Of a DNA stretch of 64,000 bases, positions 12,492 to 25,580 are shown in pieces (positions within the stretch are counted from its first letter, which is position 1; each line of letters starts with the position of its first letter). Both the position numbers and the translations under genes were made by a program. The notes beneath the pieces are model-generated. The model searched no databases and was not told the DNA's origin. It saw nothing but the letters and a program-made list of their open reading frames with translations. The stretch spans positions 737,877-801,876 of the forward strand of contig JAQFVV010012508.1 in assembly GCA_028023455.1 (NCBI GenBank), read 5' to 3'. The stretch comes from Epiperipatus broadwayi. Its lineage: Eukaryota > Onychophora > Udeonychophora > Euonychophora > Peripatidae.

Positions 12492-13437
12492 CTGAAATTA
12501 CATATATATAAAATTAATAATAATAAAAAAAATAGCTTACAGATAAATTAACTTTATAATAATAAAAAAATTCATTTTTTTTTTTAAAAAGAAGAAAATA
12601 TTACGTTTTAAAATGATTGCAATTATAATTTATAATTCTCAATGTTTTAAATAATTCATACATTACCAAAACATAAACATTTTTAAAGGTACATATGGGA
12701 ATTGTTTTCGTTAATCACACTGGTAACTGAAAGCTAGAACTTGGCATTTAATAGTAATAGATTTCCATGATGGCTCAGACTTGCATGAATTCAATAAGAG
12801 GATAAATGATATGTTATTAAAAACTGACAAGCAAACAATTGGAACAAACGACAACAGTTAACCAATAAATTTTCATCAGAGGTGAAAAAATATATCAAGA
12901 AAAGAAAAAAATATGAAAATATTTATAAAAATATTCATTTTAAAATATCTAATATGTGAAATTCTGTAAAACAATTAATGATGATACAAGATAATTATAT
13001 ATTGGACTATTTCCATCATCTAGTTTTTAATTGCTAAATGTCTTTAGACACATTCAATCTTGATTAAACCTTTTTTCAAATACATTCAACTATTAGTAAT
13101 GCCGTACAAAATTTTTCTATAAACATTTAATATCATTTCTTCTCATAAACAGCAGCCCATCTACTTTCAACATGCCTACAAATTTTTTTGATAAACTGAT
13201 TCAGATGCTATGATAAAACTGTTAAAAGTAATATATAAACCATGCATTATCATGCTTTTTTTTTTATTAAATTGATGCCCACATACGTTACGTAATTCTT
13301 TGTAGAAAAGGCTTGTTTGCTTATGAAAATTCGTAAATTGATAAATTTAAATTTTTCACATGTATAAAGTGTTTATGTCCGAGTTACACTTTTTGCTAAA
13401 TGTGAGTCAGACAAATACTAACACTCTTTCGAGATAG

Positions 13438-14497
13438 CATGGTTTCAGTTTGCATTAACTGGTTGCTGCAGTTTTATATTGCAGCTTCAGTTTGCATTAA
13501 TTGGTTGTTGCAATTGTACATCACAGATTCAGTTACCATTAACTGGTTGTTGCAATTTTACATCACAGTTTCACATTGCATTAACTGGTTGTTGCAATTT
13601 TACATCAGAGCTTCAGTTTGCATTAACTGGTTGTTGCAATTTTACATCACAGCTTCAGTTTGCATTAATTGGTTGTTGCAATTTTACATCACAGCTTCAG
13701 TTTGCATTAATTGGTTGTTGCAATTTTATATTGCAGCTTCAGTTTGCATTAATTGGGTATAGAATTTTTCAATACAGCTTCAGTTTGCATTAATTAATTG
13801 TTGCAATTTTACATCACAGTTTCAGATTGCATTAACTGGTTGTTGCAATTTTACATCACAACTTCAGTTTGCATTAATTGTTTGTTACAATTTTACATCA
13901 CAGCTTCAGTTTGGATTAATTGGTTGTTACAATTTTACATCAGTTTCAGATTGCATTAATTGGTTGTTGCAATTTTACATCACAGCTTCGGTGCATTAAT
14001 TGGTTGTTACAATTTTACATCACAGCTTCAGTTTGCATTAATTGGTTGTTACAATTTTACATCAGTTTCAGATTGCATTAATTGGTTGTTGCAATTTTAC
14101 ATCACAGCTTCGGTGCATTAATTGGTTGTTACAATTTTACATCACAGCTTCAGTTTGCATTAATTGGTTGTTGCAATTTTACATCACAGCTTCAGTTTGC
14201 ATTAATTGGTTGTTGCAATTTTACATCACAGCTTCAGTTTGCATTAATTGGTTGTTGCAATTTTACATCACAGCTTCAGTTTGCATTAATTGGTTGTTGC
14301 AATTTTACATCACAGCTTCAGTTTGCATTAATTGGTTGCTGCAATTTTACATCACAGCTTCAGTTTGCATTAATTGGTTGTTGCAATTTTATATCACAGC
14401 TTCAGTTTGCATTAATTGGTTGCTGCAATTTTACATCACAGTTCCAGTTTGCATTAATTGGTTGTTGCAATTTTATATCACAGTTGCAATTTCATCT
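13438..14497. repeat. 42-bp minisatellite in intron
   Basis: About 25 copies of a 42-base unit built around CAGTTTGCATTAATTGGTTG and TTGCAATTTTACATCACAGC. The unit is a multiple of three and free of stops in two frames, so long open frames appear. They are repeat artefacts, since the array lies in the intron between the exons at 14617 and 12491. A larger unit of about 122 bases (three units with a 4-base loss) is itself duplicated around 13926 and 14048. The left edge is more diverged than the middle. Confidence 0.9.
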
Positions 14498-14616
14498 AGA
14501 TTATTATATGGTAAAAATTTATGTTGTAATTACACTATTTGCATATATTTATATATATGCAAATATGATTAAATTTATATTTATACATATATTTATAGAA
14601 TGTAATAAAATTTTAC

Positions 14617-14750
14617 CTTAGGAGAAATGTAGCAGTAAACTTTTTTTGGTTTAAGCAACTTCTCATCTCCATTAGCAATCAACCGAGCTTCGTACCAAAC
14701 ATTGTGGCATTTTCGGGCGACATTTTTTTTCACAAATGCAGCATCACTGT
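14617..14750 (-). CDS. AREL1: AREL1-like exon, linker
   Basis: An exon of 134 bases with acceptor CTTTATAG and donor GTAAAA. It completes an aspartate codon split by the intron, then reads SDAAFVKKNVARKCHNVWYE, ARLIANGDEKLL and KPKKVYCYISPK. The last block is almost identical to KPKKVYCYVSPK of AREL1, and the WYEARL block corresponds to the YFEAYL strand. Compared with vertebrate AREL1 the acidic, serine-rich insertion between these two blocks is reduced to a few residues. Confidence 0.88.
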
Positions 14751-15239
14751 CTATAAAGATTAATTATGTTAAATAACAGTCAACGACAACATCATCATTC
14801 GCAGTGATTCAATAATAGGTCTAGTCATTCTAATTACAAATAAAAGGGTAAAAAGAAAGACAAAATATAAAAAAGTTAGTACGTAAAAAAAAAGAAAAGA
14901 TGATAGTCAAAAACTATTATGCAAGTAATTAAATAACATAAATCCCATCATCACAATTAGTGTGAAGACATTAGAGTCTCATAATGTTGGACCTGTACTC
15001 ATCTATGTGACTGAAACAACAATAACGATAACTTAGTTTTAAATATTAATAATTATTAACAAATTATGATGTTGATAATATTTAATATAACACAGTGTTT
15101 TTCCATTATATGTAATTACCAGTCTTGACTAATTAGCCAAATGTTATTAAGAAATGTTTTCACCATCCTTTTGCTCATTAAATCGCTATTCTAATGCAAA
15201 ATGTTCATTTGCATTACCTGTCCCAGATAAATATAGAGA

Positions 15240-15530
15240 TTAGGAGATCTAGCAAGTTTCCAACAGGAATAGAAATCTACTAAAGCCCAGATATAAATAC
15301 ATCATCATTTGCACACGGTTTAATTCTAATTTTCATGGGAGAGTTCATTTTTTTAATCATTTTAAATGTCCAAGCAAATGAAAATTTTTTAAATCAATTA
15401 TGAACATTTTAAAATAAATAAGAAGTGAACTCTCCTATGAAAGTCAAAAATGTTATATATAAATAAGGTTGTGTTTTCATCTCAAGTTGCAAAGGACTTC
15501 ACCTTGGTTCAGAAATATTCTGCATCTGAT
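15240..15530. repeat. Foldback repeat, GAACTCTCC family
   Basis: GGGAGAGTTCATTTTTT at 15340 and AAGTGAACTCTCCTATGAAA at 15423 face each other around 15390. The tail (AAATAAGGTTGTGTTTTCAT) resembles parts of the tandem copies at 16360-17010. Family not identified. Confidence 0.5.
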
Positions 15531-15699
15531 AATCCTTGTATACATCTGGAAACAATTAATATAAATGATCATTTTGCATAACGATTTAGCAAGTAAAGGA
15601 ATATTAAAGACTTTTAATAGTACTTTATTTATTAGTCAAGACTGGAAATTGCATGCAATAGTGGAAAAATCTTGTATTTAATTATATTAAAAATCACAT

Positions 15700-16320
15700 G
15701 ATCATTATTTCTTATGCTAGCACATTACTGTTATTAAAACAGGCAAAATTTTCCATACAGTAGTGCCACTCAGTGCCAACCACAGTAATCAATGGATGCC
15801 AGAAGGCTTGTGCATAAAATCCCTATCTAGTGCCTACTTATCCAATATCCCCAGACTAGTTTCTGGCTTGTGGCCTTTGTCAGTGAGAAGCTGTGGATCT
15901 GAGAGCACTGCACCTAGATCTTAGGATCTAATACAACCCTCCAGCAGTCACTTTTTATCTCCATTTAACTACAAAACCATGAGAATATAAGCTATTGAGC
16001 TTAGATTGAAACTATTATTGTGTTTTCAATTTTATTCTCATGGTTTAGTAATTAAATAGAGATAAAAAGTGGCGGCTGGAGGGTTGCATTAGATCCTAAG
16101 ATCTAGATGCAGTGCTCTCAGATCCAAAGCTCCTCACTGACCAAGGCCACAAGCCAGAAACTAGTCAGGGGATATTGGATGAGTAGGCACTAGATAGGGA
16201 TTTTATGCACAAGCTTTCTGGCATCCATTGATTACTCTGGCTTGCACAGAGTGGCAATAGGTATAGAGAGTTTTGCCTGTTTTAATAACATTTATAGGCA
16301 ATCATAAGAAATGGTGATCA
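15700..16320. mobile_element. Family A foldback, complete arms
   Basis: The best two-armed family A copy. The left arm has GGCAAAATTTTCCATACAGT, GACTAGTTTCTGGCTTGTGG, TTAGGATCTAATACAACC. The right arm repeats these in inverse order, ending AGAGAGTTTTGCCTG. The centre is near 16000. The outer flank contains the AAATGGTGATCATAT landmark. Confidence 0.75.
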
Positions 16321-16359
16321 TATATATTGCTTATAATACTTCATGTGATGTTATTTGGA

Positions 16360-17010
16360 TTATAATGAATTTTAAACCTTGTTTGGAAAATTGCTAGATT
16401 TGCTAATCCTTATATATGGGCATAGCAATCTAGTTAGCAAAAAAATACCAAAAGTTTATTAGCAGCATTTGGTTGATTAATCAATATTGGAAATTAAATA
16501 TAAATGTTGCAAATATGCTTCATTTAATTATACAACTTATATTTGATTTAAAAATCCTTCACTTACGAGGATATTTAAAATGAATAAAAAATGAACTCTA
16601 CCAGGAAAGTTAAAACTAAGACTATATAAATGAGGCCATATTTAGATCTGGATTGTAATGGATTTTATCCTCATTTGTAAACTTGCTATATGTTCTAATC
16701 CATGTGAGACAGACAATGCAAATGGTGTCTTTACATTGGTGTAAACAATCTAGGGGTACTAAAACATTTATTAATATTTTTTGGTTCATTAATCAAATCA
16801 GATATTACATTTAACATTGGGAAAATGCTGTATTTAATTACTTTATAGATATTTGACTTACAAATTTTTCATTTGACAGGGAAATTTAAAATGAATAAGA
16901 AATGATCACTCTTATAAAAGTTAGAACTAAACCACATATATATGAGATTGTGTTTATATTTGAGTTATATAGGATTTCACCCTTATTTAGAAACTTGCTA
17001 GATCTTCTAG
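16360..17010. repeat. Imperfect tandem repeat, about 300 bp
   Basis: The landmark AAACTTGCTA or a variant recurs at 16387, 16679 and 16992, giving units of about 292 and 313 bases. Each unit also contains a GATTAATCAA-type block and AAAATGAATAA. The copies are clearly diverged and so old. Confidence 0.55.
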
Positions 17011-17837
17011 TCGTAAGAATTTTTAATATAACAATATGTTTGTATTGAAATCGAAATATCTATTTTAAATCGATTTCATGTTGTTAGCAAAATGGAAGGA
17101 AGACTAGTGAATTTCTAGAATTAAATTAAAAGAACGTATAACTAGCTATAAGCTACCAAGTAAAGTTTTAACAATATTTTAGTTAACTTTTATGAATGCA
17201 TTTGTACAGACACATATATATTTGGTACAGAAAATTTTAGTTTAAAATTTTTAAATAATTTTCTTTTGATAAAGGGGAGAATTTTTTTTTTTTAAAAAAA
17301 AGTTATTACCTGTTAAAATATTAAAAAAAAAAGTTTAATGTTTTATAAAAATAATACATAAAAAATTATTTTATGTTAATTAGTGAATTAATTAAAATTA
17401 TAGAGGATACAGTTTTTCATTTTCATTAAGATAATATAATTAAAGTCAAGATTTGTATTGTATCAATTTTGTATTATTAAAGGAAAACTCATAAATTTTG
17501 AAGTAACACTTGTAATTGGTTGGTAAGTCAATTTTACTTTAATGTGTAGATTATCTCTGTATTGTCCACATTACACTAATCTGTTATAATGATTTTTCTT
17601 GGTAATTAAAATTCCATGAGATAAGAACTTAGTATAAATAATCTCAAAAAAGTCAATTGGTCTCTCTTGTTTCTTCATCTTTGTGCTGGTGGTCATTGTC
17701 ATCAAAGGGAAGCTGCAAGCCAATATAATGAATTAAACTCCTCTAAAGTACTGAGAAGTTGTCCCATAGAAGATTATTTTATCCATTTGCCCTGGATATA
17801 AGTCAACAGAATATAATTTAAAAATTTAAAACGGTAC

Positions 17838-18152
17838 TGGTTGATTAGACACACATGCTGCATGATGGCATGATTTATGTACTAAAACACATAAAAATGC
17901 CATTTATGCGGCATGTGTGTCTAATCAACCTGTATCAAAAAAGACATTAAAAAATTACAAATTCTGTGTTTGATTTTTTTTGTATATTTGTTGATGTTAA
18001 TAAAAAAAATATTTAAAGAGTACAAATTCTGTGTTTTATTTTTTTTATAAGAAAGAAAATCAAAAAAAAAAATGGCCTGAGAATGTTCATATTTTAGTTT
18101 TTGCGTAGCAACAACGCCATCAAGCGGCATGTGTGTCTAATCAAACAGCACC
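17838..18152. mobile_element. MITE with TTGATTAGACACACATG ends
   Basis: GGTTGATTAGACACACATGC near 17838 is repeated in inverse form near 17912 and again near 18128. This gives a short and a long hairpin sharing one left end. The interior holds two similar copies of ATTACAAATTCTGTGTTTGA / GTACAAATTCTGTGTTTTA. No ORF of note. Confidence 0.55.
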
Positions 18153-18481
18153 TTTAAACACCAAAAAACTTCATTTAACATTCCCAATAATGATGAATAG
18201 GTAATGAATATGACCTAAAATGCCCATATCCTTTCCATATAATTAAGATCAAAATATATCCTGTTTGTAACAACCACTTACTAACAATTGCTATCCTAAT
18301 TTTTGAATTTGGTAAGTGTTTGGGCAACTTTGAACATATTGACATAAAAATATATAGACATAAAAACAAATTATTAATTATAAATGCAGATGTATATAAA
18401 GTTATATATGAGAATGCTAAATATTATGAAAGCGTTACAAAAAAATTATAAAAGTGACAACCGTAATATTCTTAAACTTAC

Positions 18482-18650
18482 CATTGAGCACTATAATACT
18501 AAACTCTCCATTTTTTAATTTGATACCCTTATAAGCGACTATAGCTTGATAGCAACCTTCTTCTTCAATTTTGATCTGCATAGTTACATGAAGTGACTTC
18601 AATTCATATACAATCTGAATTAAAGGACAGAATGACTGGCATGAACCAAC
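18482..18650 (-). CDS. AREL1: AREL1-like exon, second beta domain
   Basis: An exon of 169 bases after TTTTTTTAG and before GTAAGT. It encodes 56 residues plus one base, including the block VTMQIKIEEEGCYQAIVAYK and then LKNGEFSIIVLN. AREL1 has LRLTLHSRGCFHACISYQ followed by INNGEFDIIVL, so the GC-x-(3)-I/V and NGEF-IIVL signatures are conserved. It joins the previous exon in phase 0 and ends in phase 1. Confidence 0.87.
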
Positions 18651-18949
18651 CTAAAAAAACCAACAATAAAACACGCAAGAATATAGATGATGTTAATATA
18701 TATATATGATTCTAACAAAACTGGACAAATGCATATGATTTTACAATTTTTTTTTTATAAGCTCATAATTATTTTATGTCCATTTCAAATAATGACTTAC
18801 ATACATATCGATAGTGAATTTTTTTTAAAAAAAAAAAAATATTTATCATAACATTGTCTAAATTAATAAATAAATACTGGAAAATTACAACTGTATTTTA
18901 CTAAGACATTTTCTATTTTGTATTAACATTAAGAAATAGTTATTACTAA

Positions 18950-20055
18950 CAAAGTAAAACTCTCTATAAGTATTGCCACTTAGTGCAAGCCAGAGTAATC
19001 AATGGATGCCAGGAGGCTTGTGCATAAAATCCCCATCTAGTGATTACTCTGGCTTGCACTAAGTGGTATTGCATATAGAGAGTTTTGCCTGTTTTGATAA
19101 CAGTTATGACCAAGCATAGGAAATAGTGATCATGTGATGTTTATTGACTTAAAACTAATCCTGCCTAATAGGATAGTGATGGCTATGGTCATTAAAGAAC
19201 CAAAGTCTCACCAAAATGTATAGGTACTGAATTGAGTTCAGACCTATATGACTATATAAGCTAATGAGCTTGGATTGAAAATATTAGTGTTTTCAATTTA
19301 TGATTCATAGTTTTGTAGTTAAGTAGAGATAAAAGGTAGCTGTTGGAGGGTTGCATTAGATCCTAAGATCTAGGTCCAGTGCTCTCAGATCCAAGGCTGC
19401 TCACTGACGAAGGCTACAAGCCAGAAACTAGTATGGGGATATTGGATCAGTAGGCACTAGATGGGAATCTTATGCACAAGCCTTCTGGCACCCATTGATT
19501 ACTCTGGCTTGCACTGAATGGCAATACGTACAAAGGGTTTTTGCCTCTTTTGATAATAGTTATGAGCAAGAATAGGAAATGGTGATCATGTGATGTTTAT
19601 TGGCTTAGAACCAATCCTGCCTAATAGAATAGTGGTGGCTATGGCCATTAAAGAACCAAAGCCACCAAAATGTATAGCTACTTAATTGAGTTCAGATCTA
19701 TATGACTATATAACCTAATGAGCTTGGATTGAAAATATTAGTGTTTACAGTTTAAGACTCATAGTTTTGTAGTTAAGTAGAGATAAAAGGTGGCTGCGGG
19801 AGGGTTGCATTAGATCCTATGATCTAGGTGCAGTCTGCTCTCAGATCCAAGGCTCCTCACTGATGAAGGCTACCAGCCAGAAACTAGTCTGGGGATATTG
19901 GATGAGCAGTCACTAGATGGGGATTTTATGCACAGGCCTTCTGGCATCCATTGATTACTCTGGCTTGCACTGAGTGGCAATATGTATAAAGACTTTTTCC
20001 TGTCTTGGTAACAGTTATGAGGAGGCATAGGAAATGGTGATCATGTGATACTAAC
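18950..20055. mobile_element. Family A cluster
   Basis: A short hairpin (18950-19095) with AAACTCTCTATAAGTATTGC and its inverse is followed by two direct copies of the family A interior and right arm. These start near 19098 and 19560, and each runs from ATGGTGATCATGTGATG-type sequence to TCCATTGATTACTCTGGC-type sequence. The two direct copies are about 460 bases apart and suggest local duplication. Confidence 0.65.
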
Positions 20056-21404
20056 AAAGTAAAAAAAAAAACAAACCCAAAACCTGTGATTACTGAATGC
20101 TAGCAAAATAAGTTACCTTTTCTACGGCTAACTGAATGACCGTTTCTATTTTTAAGAAATATATGTAAATGTAACTCATACATTTATGTAAGGATTCTGA
20201 CAGAAAGACTCCATTTTATTAAACAATATATAACTTGCTTCCTCCATACATAGTTATTTATACTTATCAATCTATATCATAATGTAAAGTGGAGTAAACA
20301 AGGCACTTAACAAAAAAATGAAATTACTAAATTAAGCATACGTAAACAGATCCATCTGCAAATAACAAAAAGTGATTTTTTCTTCAATAATTAATTAATT
20401 ATGTGAGATTGAATTAGAAATTTTTATGAAGGGAATGCGGATATGAAAACAATGGTTTTTGGGGGATTTTTCAACAATCAATTCACCAAAAAATAACAGT
20501 GAAATAATTCTAAATATTTTTATAAATATTATTATTTTTCTCAATGTGTTATTGGTCAATGAAGTCGCATCTAGGCTGGTCACAGTTTAATGAATATAGT
20601 ATTTAATAACTAATTTTTATTTGTCAAATAACAAATACCCCATGTCTTCCATTATTAGAAATTGATGAAAATATTGCAGAATGATCAGGTTGAAGCTGAT
20701 ATGCAAAGATGGATACTTAGAAGTTAATAATATATTCTTTTATTCCTGTTATATTTCTCTGGAAGCAGAAACTTGCCAACATGGAAGCCAGCAAACAACT
20801 GACTTCCTTTTGATGCTTTCTATTTATAATATCCTATTTTATTAAAACCGAATCCACTATTTACAGTACATTAAGTATTTTTACTTTTAAAATAACAAAA
20901 ACAAGATTATAGCTGCATTAATAATGCTTGTTTTTTTTTTTTTTATAATTTAGAGACACCAAAAACAGAAAAACTTTCTCAATCAAAAAAATAGCCACTT
21001 AGTCCTTGAAGTAAAAACATATTAAAATTTAATTCTATAATTACATGTGCGTTATAAAAAACACCTCTCTTTTAGACAAAAAATAAGTTTCTTTGTTACA
21101 TAAAAAATTTAGACTTTTGTCAAAATTAAAATTAAACAAATATATTTTTATTCAATTTAGAGACTTTTTAAAAATAATTTCAAATAATTTACAATATTTC
21201 AAAAATATAAAAAAATATTATGACTTAATTAAAAAAATATTTAAGTAATGTCAGATTTTATTTGAAATATTTACATCTAAAAATTTTGTTTATGTTAATT
21301 TCGCCTTTTCCTATAAGTTTTAAATGTACATGCACACACACACACTATCAAAGTTAAAGATTCATTGCATTATATATAACTCATGGTTATATGGTACATA
21401 ATGT
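20056..21404. other. AT-rich intronic stretch
   Basis: Intronic sequence with many homopolymer A/T runs. No exon, RNA gene or repeat could be supported. Confidence 0.5.
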
Positions 21405-22100
21405 TAAAGGTTATATATAGAGCTCACAAAACAAGCTCTTAACAAGCTTTGTAGAATATCCCCAACCTCAGACCGGTTTCTGCTACTGGCATCCTCAGTA
21501 GGATATTCAATCATTAGATTAAAAATACCAGGACAAGCCCAGCACTTTATCTAATGTATAAACTATTAAGTAGAAACTCTAAAATTTTCAGACATCCATA
21601 TGTCTTCCAATCCAGCAATCCATATGGGACTGAACTAAGTTCAGATACTCCATATTTTAATAGCTTTAGCAATATAAAATCGCCAAAGCCATCATAGCAA
21701 AAAATAAAATTTCAAAAAAATCAAGTCAAATGTCGCATGACCTGAATTTAATAAGCTTGTGTTTACAAATGTTATATATAGAGCTCACAAAACAAATTCT
21801 ATTAAAGTTAGATAGCTGGATTGGAAGAAATATGAATGTCTGAAAATTTCAGAGTTTCTACTTAATAGTTATACATTAGATAAAGTGCTGGGCTTTTTAA
21901 TCTAATGACTGAATATCCTAGCACTTCACTGAGGGCGCCAGTAGCAGAAACTGGTCTGAGGTTGGGGGTATTCTACAAAGCTTGTTAAGAGTTTGTTTTG
22001 CGATCTCTATATATAACATTTGTAAACACAAGCTTATTAAATTCAGGTCATGTGACATCTGACTTGATTTTTTTTGTGATAATGTTAAATATATGACCAA
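21405..22100. mobile_element. Family C foldback element
   Basis: The left arm runs from TATATAGAGCTCACAAAAC near 21412 through CCTCAGACCGGTTTCTGC. The right arm repeats this in inverse form (GCAGAAACTGGTCTGAGG near 21942, then CTCTATATATAACATTTG). The blocks ATAGTT...ACATTAGAT and TCCAATCCAGC also pair. No coding capacity. Confidence 0.7.
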
Positions 22101-22339
22101 ATAAGCTACTTTTTATTGACTGAAAGTAGCCTATAATAAATCAGGTTATGGTCATCGTTAAAGCCAATTTATTGGTGCAAAATCTTTTAGTGATTATAAT
22201 ATCTGATTTTAGATATCATTATAAAGCCAAACTACTATTGGATTTTAATATACTGTATTATATTCTTTTTAGTTTTCAAGACTTTTATTTGGTTCCATAA
22301 ATAAGTCCGTCCCCCCCAATATATATGTAATTAAGTGTT

Positions 22340-23300
22340 TCTATGTAACTTTTTAACAAGGAGGTAGATAATACTCATTATTTCAATATCATAGATCATT
22401 TCATCTTTATAATAATTACTTTATAAGTCATCACCAACATCACCATTTTCAACCATGAAAGTTTAATGAAGCTACTCCAATCCCAAAATTCTCTCCTCGG
22501 CAATCCACCCGCAAACTTTATTTTATATAACCATTTCACATCTAATCGCTATCAAGATTTTTAAAATCTCTAGGAATCCAGTTTAAAACTTCAACTGACT
22601 AGTTGTCATTATATTGTTATCACTTCTAGAAACATGTCTAATCTAGTTCCATTTTGGTGTTTTAATTCTTTCAAAGATATCAGTGAGAACTGTTTGCCCT
22701 CTCAGCCATGCATTTAATTTTCAATCTCTTCTAGTTACCCCTAATATCCGTCTCTTCATACTTCTTTGAGTGACTGGAAGTTTCAATATTGCTCTTCTGT
22801 TAAGTGTCCAAGCCTCAGATCCATAATTAAGAACCGGTACAAGACATTTATTAAAAACACTTCTTTTCAAACACATTGATTTATTTCTATGAAAGCACTC
22901 TGTCCATATTTAATTCTATGATTAATTAAACCATTGTTTCCATCTGTATTAATAATTTGGCCAAAGTATTTGTAGTTGTTAACTTTATAAGTCCTTATTA
23001 TCAATCTTTATTTTCTTCTGAGAAAAGCCATTGAACATTATTTTAGTCTTTTTTAGCATTTATCTTTAGCCTTATTTTCTTACTTCCATGTGATAATTCT
23101 TGCAGTATTTCTTGAAACTCTGAAACATTACTTGCAAAAAGAACATCATCTGCAAAATCTAAAGGACTTAAATAATCTCCATTTGCCTTTAATCCCTTAA
23201 CTTATCATTTGAATTTATAAAATACTCCTTGCAGAGATATAGAATTAGCCTAACAGACACCTTTCTCAATGCCAATCTTCTCAGTATTATAATCAATGCT
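22340..23300 (-). pseudogene. RTE-like LINE fragment, reverse transcriptase
   Basis: The minus strand shows decayed reverse-transcriptase blocks in order. At about 23170-23060 there is a DFADDVLFAS catalytic block followed by EFQEILQELSHGSKKIRLKI. At 22840-22700 there is NYGSEAWTLNRRAILKL, then MKRRILGVTRRD and AWLRGQ. This arrangement is typical of RTE-like non-LTR elements. Stops and frameshifts interrupt it. The 5' part is missing where the 340-bp tandem array begins. Because it lies in an intron in the same orientation as the gene it is presumably transcribed passively. Confidence 0.75.
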
Positions 23301-23310
23301 ATTGCATGCA

Positions 23311-24080
23311 CATGCACAATAGCTTGAAAGGCTGATCTTTAATGTATTACAATTTATAAATATAGCGCTTTATAAAATAAATGCTTATTTACATATGTTT
23401 AAGCTTCATTTGAGAGTGACGTTTCGTAAATTCTAGATAATTTCGTCGACGTCATTCATTCAGACATGGTAAACAGTAATTTAAAGTGAGTAGTCTATCA
23501 TCACGCTTTGATTTCCGGTACTTAAGATTTGCCCATATATAAGCATTTGGGATGGAAAGAATAAGTGGATTCATTTTATTCTTTCATAAATACTATATCT
23601 TGTGTTGGGAATGAAAGTATTCATTTATTATTAACACTCGTAAAAAGCGCATGCACAATAGCTTGAAAGGCTGATCTTTAATGTATTACAATTTATAAAC
23701 ATAGCGCTTTATAAAATAAATGCTTATTTACATATGTTTAAGTTTCATTTGAGAGTGACGTTTCGTAAATTCTAGATAATTTCGTCGACGTCATTCATTC
23801 AGACATGGTAAACAGTAATTTAAAGTGAGTAGTCTATCCTCATGCTTTGATTTCCGGTACTTAAGATTTGCCTATATATAAGCATTTGGGATGGAAAGAA
23901 TAAGTGGATTCATTTTATTCTTTCATAAATACTTTATCTTGTGTTGGGAATGAAAGTATTCATTTATTATTAACACTCATAAAAAGCGCATGCACAATAG
24001 CTTGAAAGGCTGATCTTTAATGTATTACAATTTATAAACATAGCGCTTTATAAAATAAATGCTTATTTACATAAATATTC
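23311..24080. repeat. 340-bp tandem repeat
   Basis: GCACAATAGCTTGAAAGGC begins at 23313, 23653 and 23992, giving two complete units of 340 and 339 bases and a partial third. The copies are nearly identical, so the array is recent. The unit start is related to the right end of the inverted-repeat element at 26688-27010. Confidence 0.88.
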
Positions 24081-24416
24081 TTTATAATATGACCACCCTG
24101 GGTCATACCTTGATGAATCCATGTTTAATAACAGTTATGAGCTAGCATAGGAGATGGTGATCATGTGATGTCTAATAATCTGTTTGTCTTATTGAAAATT
24201 AATATTTTCACTGAAATCTTACATTTTTCAGCAAGTTATAATCCTTTATTAGCAGTAATTCTAAATGTAAAAAATTTGAGAGCGACAAACTAAAAAAAAC
24301 AATAATTTCAAAACAGATTCAGATAAACAAAATTAATTTTTTTTATATTTAAAACAAAATTTGTACTCACTATATATTTCATTAAAAAATATAATCTTAA
24401 AAAATGATAATATTAC

Positions 24417-24586
24417 CTTTCTAACTTCTATATGGTAGCCTTTGGTGTGATCAATGCCAGGACGATAGGAACAAAGATTTCCATATTCATCTCTAGGTTC
24501 GATTAATAAAGGATATGTAACACCCTGAGAACACATTATGGTGGAACTGTGATGGACAAAACCAGTTTTTGAAGGATCAAGAGGAC
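24417..24586 (-). CDS. AREL1: AREL1-like exon after filamin repeat
   Basis: A 170-base exon with acceptor TTTTTTTAG and donor GTAATA. After completing a glycine codon it reads PLDPSKTGFVHHSSTIMCSQ, then GVTYPLLIEPRDEYGNLC and HIEVRK. AREL1 has PSKTKIVCHFSTL, followed by a T-L-IVPRDEYDN block. The PRDEYGN signature is also typical of filamin-type folds. It begins in phase 1 and ends in phase 0, fitting both neighbours. Confidence 0.9.
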
Positions 24587-25464
24587 CTAAAAAAATAGTA
24601 CAATGTAAGTAATTAATTATTTAGATAATTTGTAATTCACTTGAATTTAGAATTTCTTAAGGGTAAAGCTTACAGATTGCACATATATGTATATATTTTC
24701 TTCTCGATATCATTTCACTTCATCATGTTTATGTCAACATTAACTTTATGCACCAACTATTTTCATATTAAAAATATTTCATGCATTACATTTATCTTTA
24801 TTTATAATTCAATAGTTTATTGAGTACTTTTACAATAATTATTACAAATGACATTACATAGTGTATTCAAAAGTTATTTTAATCATTATACCATTGACAT
24901 GATATCATCACTAATCCGTTTCTTATATTTGTAATTTTAACATCAGTGGCGGTTTTTATTTTTATCTTTTTGTTACCAAATGAGATGCTAATTAAATTAG
25001 AAGTTAGAATCATAAAAAACTCTTAAAACAGTAAAAAGAAAATGGACGAAAAAATTAATTTGTTGGAAATATTAGAGTTTCATTTGATGAACCATATTTC
25101 GGCATTAATTGTATAGTTGGGATCTTTAACATTACAAAATATTTAACAAAAATGTATTTATTTCCAAAACTAATTTGTTATGATGAACATAATTATGCAA
25201 TTATAAGTGGTAGTTATATGTTGGACTATTTCCATTATCTAGAAGAATTTTTAAATGATATTAAAAAAATTCAAACTTATTTATAGTAATGAGCGCGAGA
25301 GGTTTGCAGTCTCTCAATTTAATTTTAAATACAGATTAGTTAAAAAACAACATTTCGCCAGTATTGTTTATCTCTCTTCTTTAGATGTTGCTGTACTGCC
25401 ACTGACAGAGTGGCACAGGAATTGAACAAGCTAACCTTAAGATTTGGGAATACTGAATTTATGA

Positions 25465-25580
25465 TAGTAGTAAATTCTCCATATAGTAATGGCACCCAGT
25501 GAAAGCCTTTGTATGGAAAGTTTGCTACAGTTTTAACAGGTTGTGTAAGCATAAAAATGGTGACCATGTGATGTTTATTA
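25465..25580. mobile_element. Family A remnant
   Basis: Fragment with AATTCTCCATATAGTAATGG, then TATGGAAAGTTTGC and GACCATGTGATGTTTATT. It is reduced to the outer ends. Confidence 0.5.

Noticed and set aside
14042-14621. Two long overlapping open frames of 176 and 179 codons with repeated 14-residue units
   Set aside because: They are translations of the 42-base minisatellite inside an intron; the unit is a multiple of three and lacks stops in two frames.
23313-24080. CRISPR-like direct repeats
   Set aside because: Units of 340 bases without spacers in an animal genome are a tandem satellite, not a CRISPR array.
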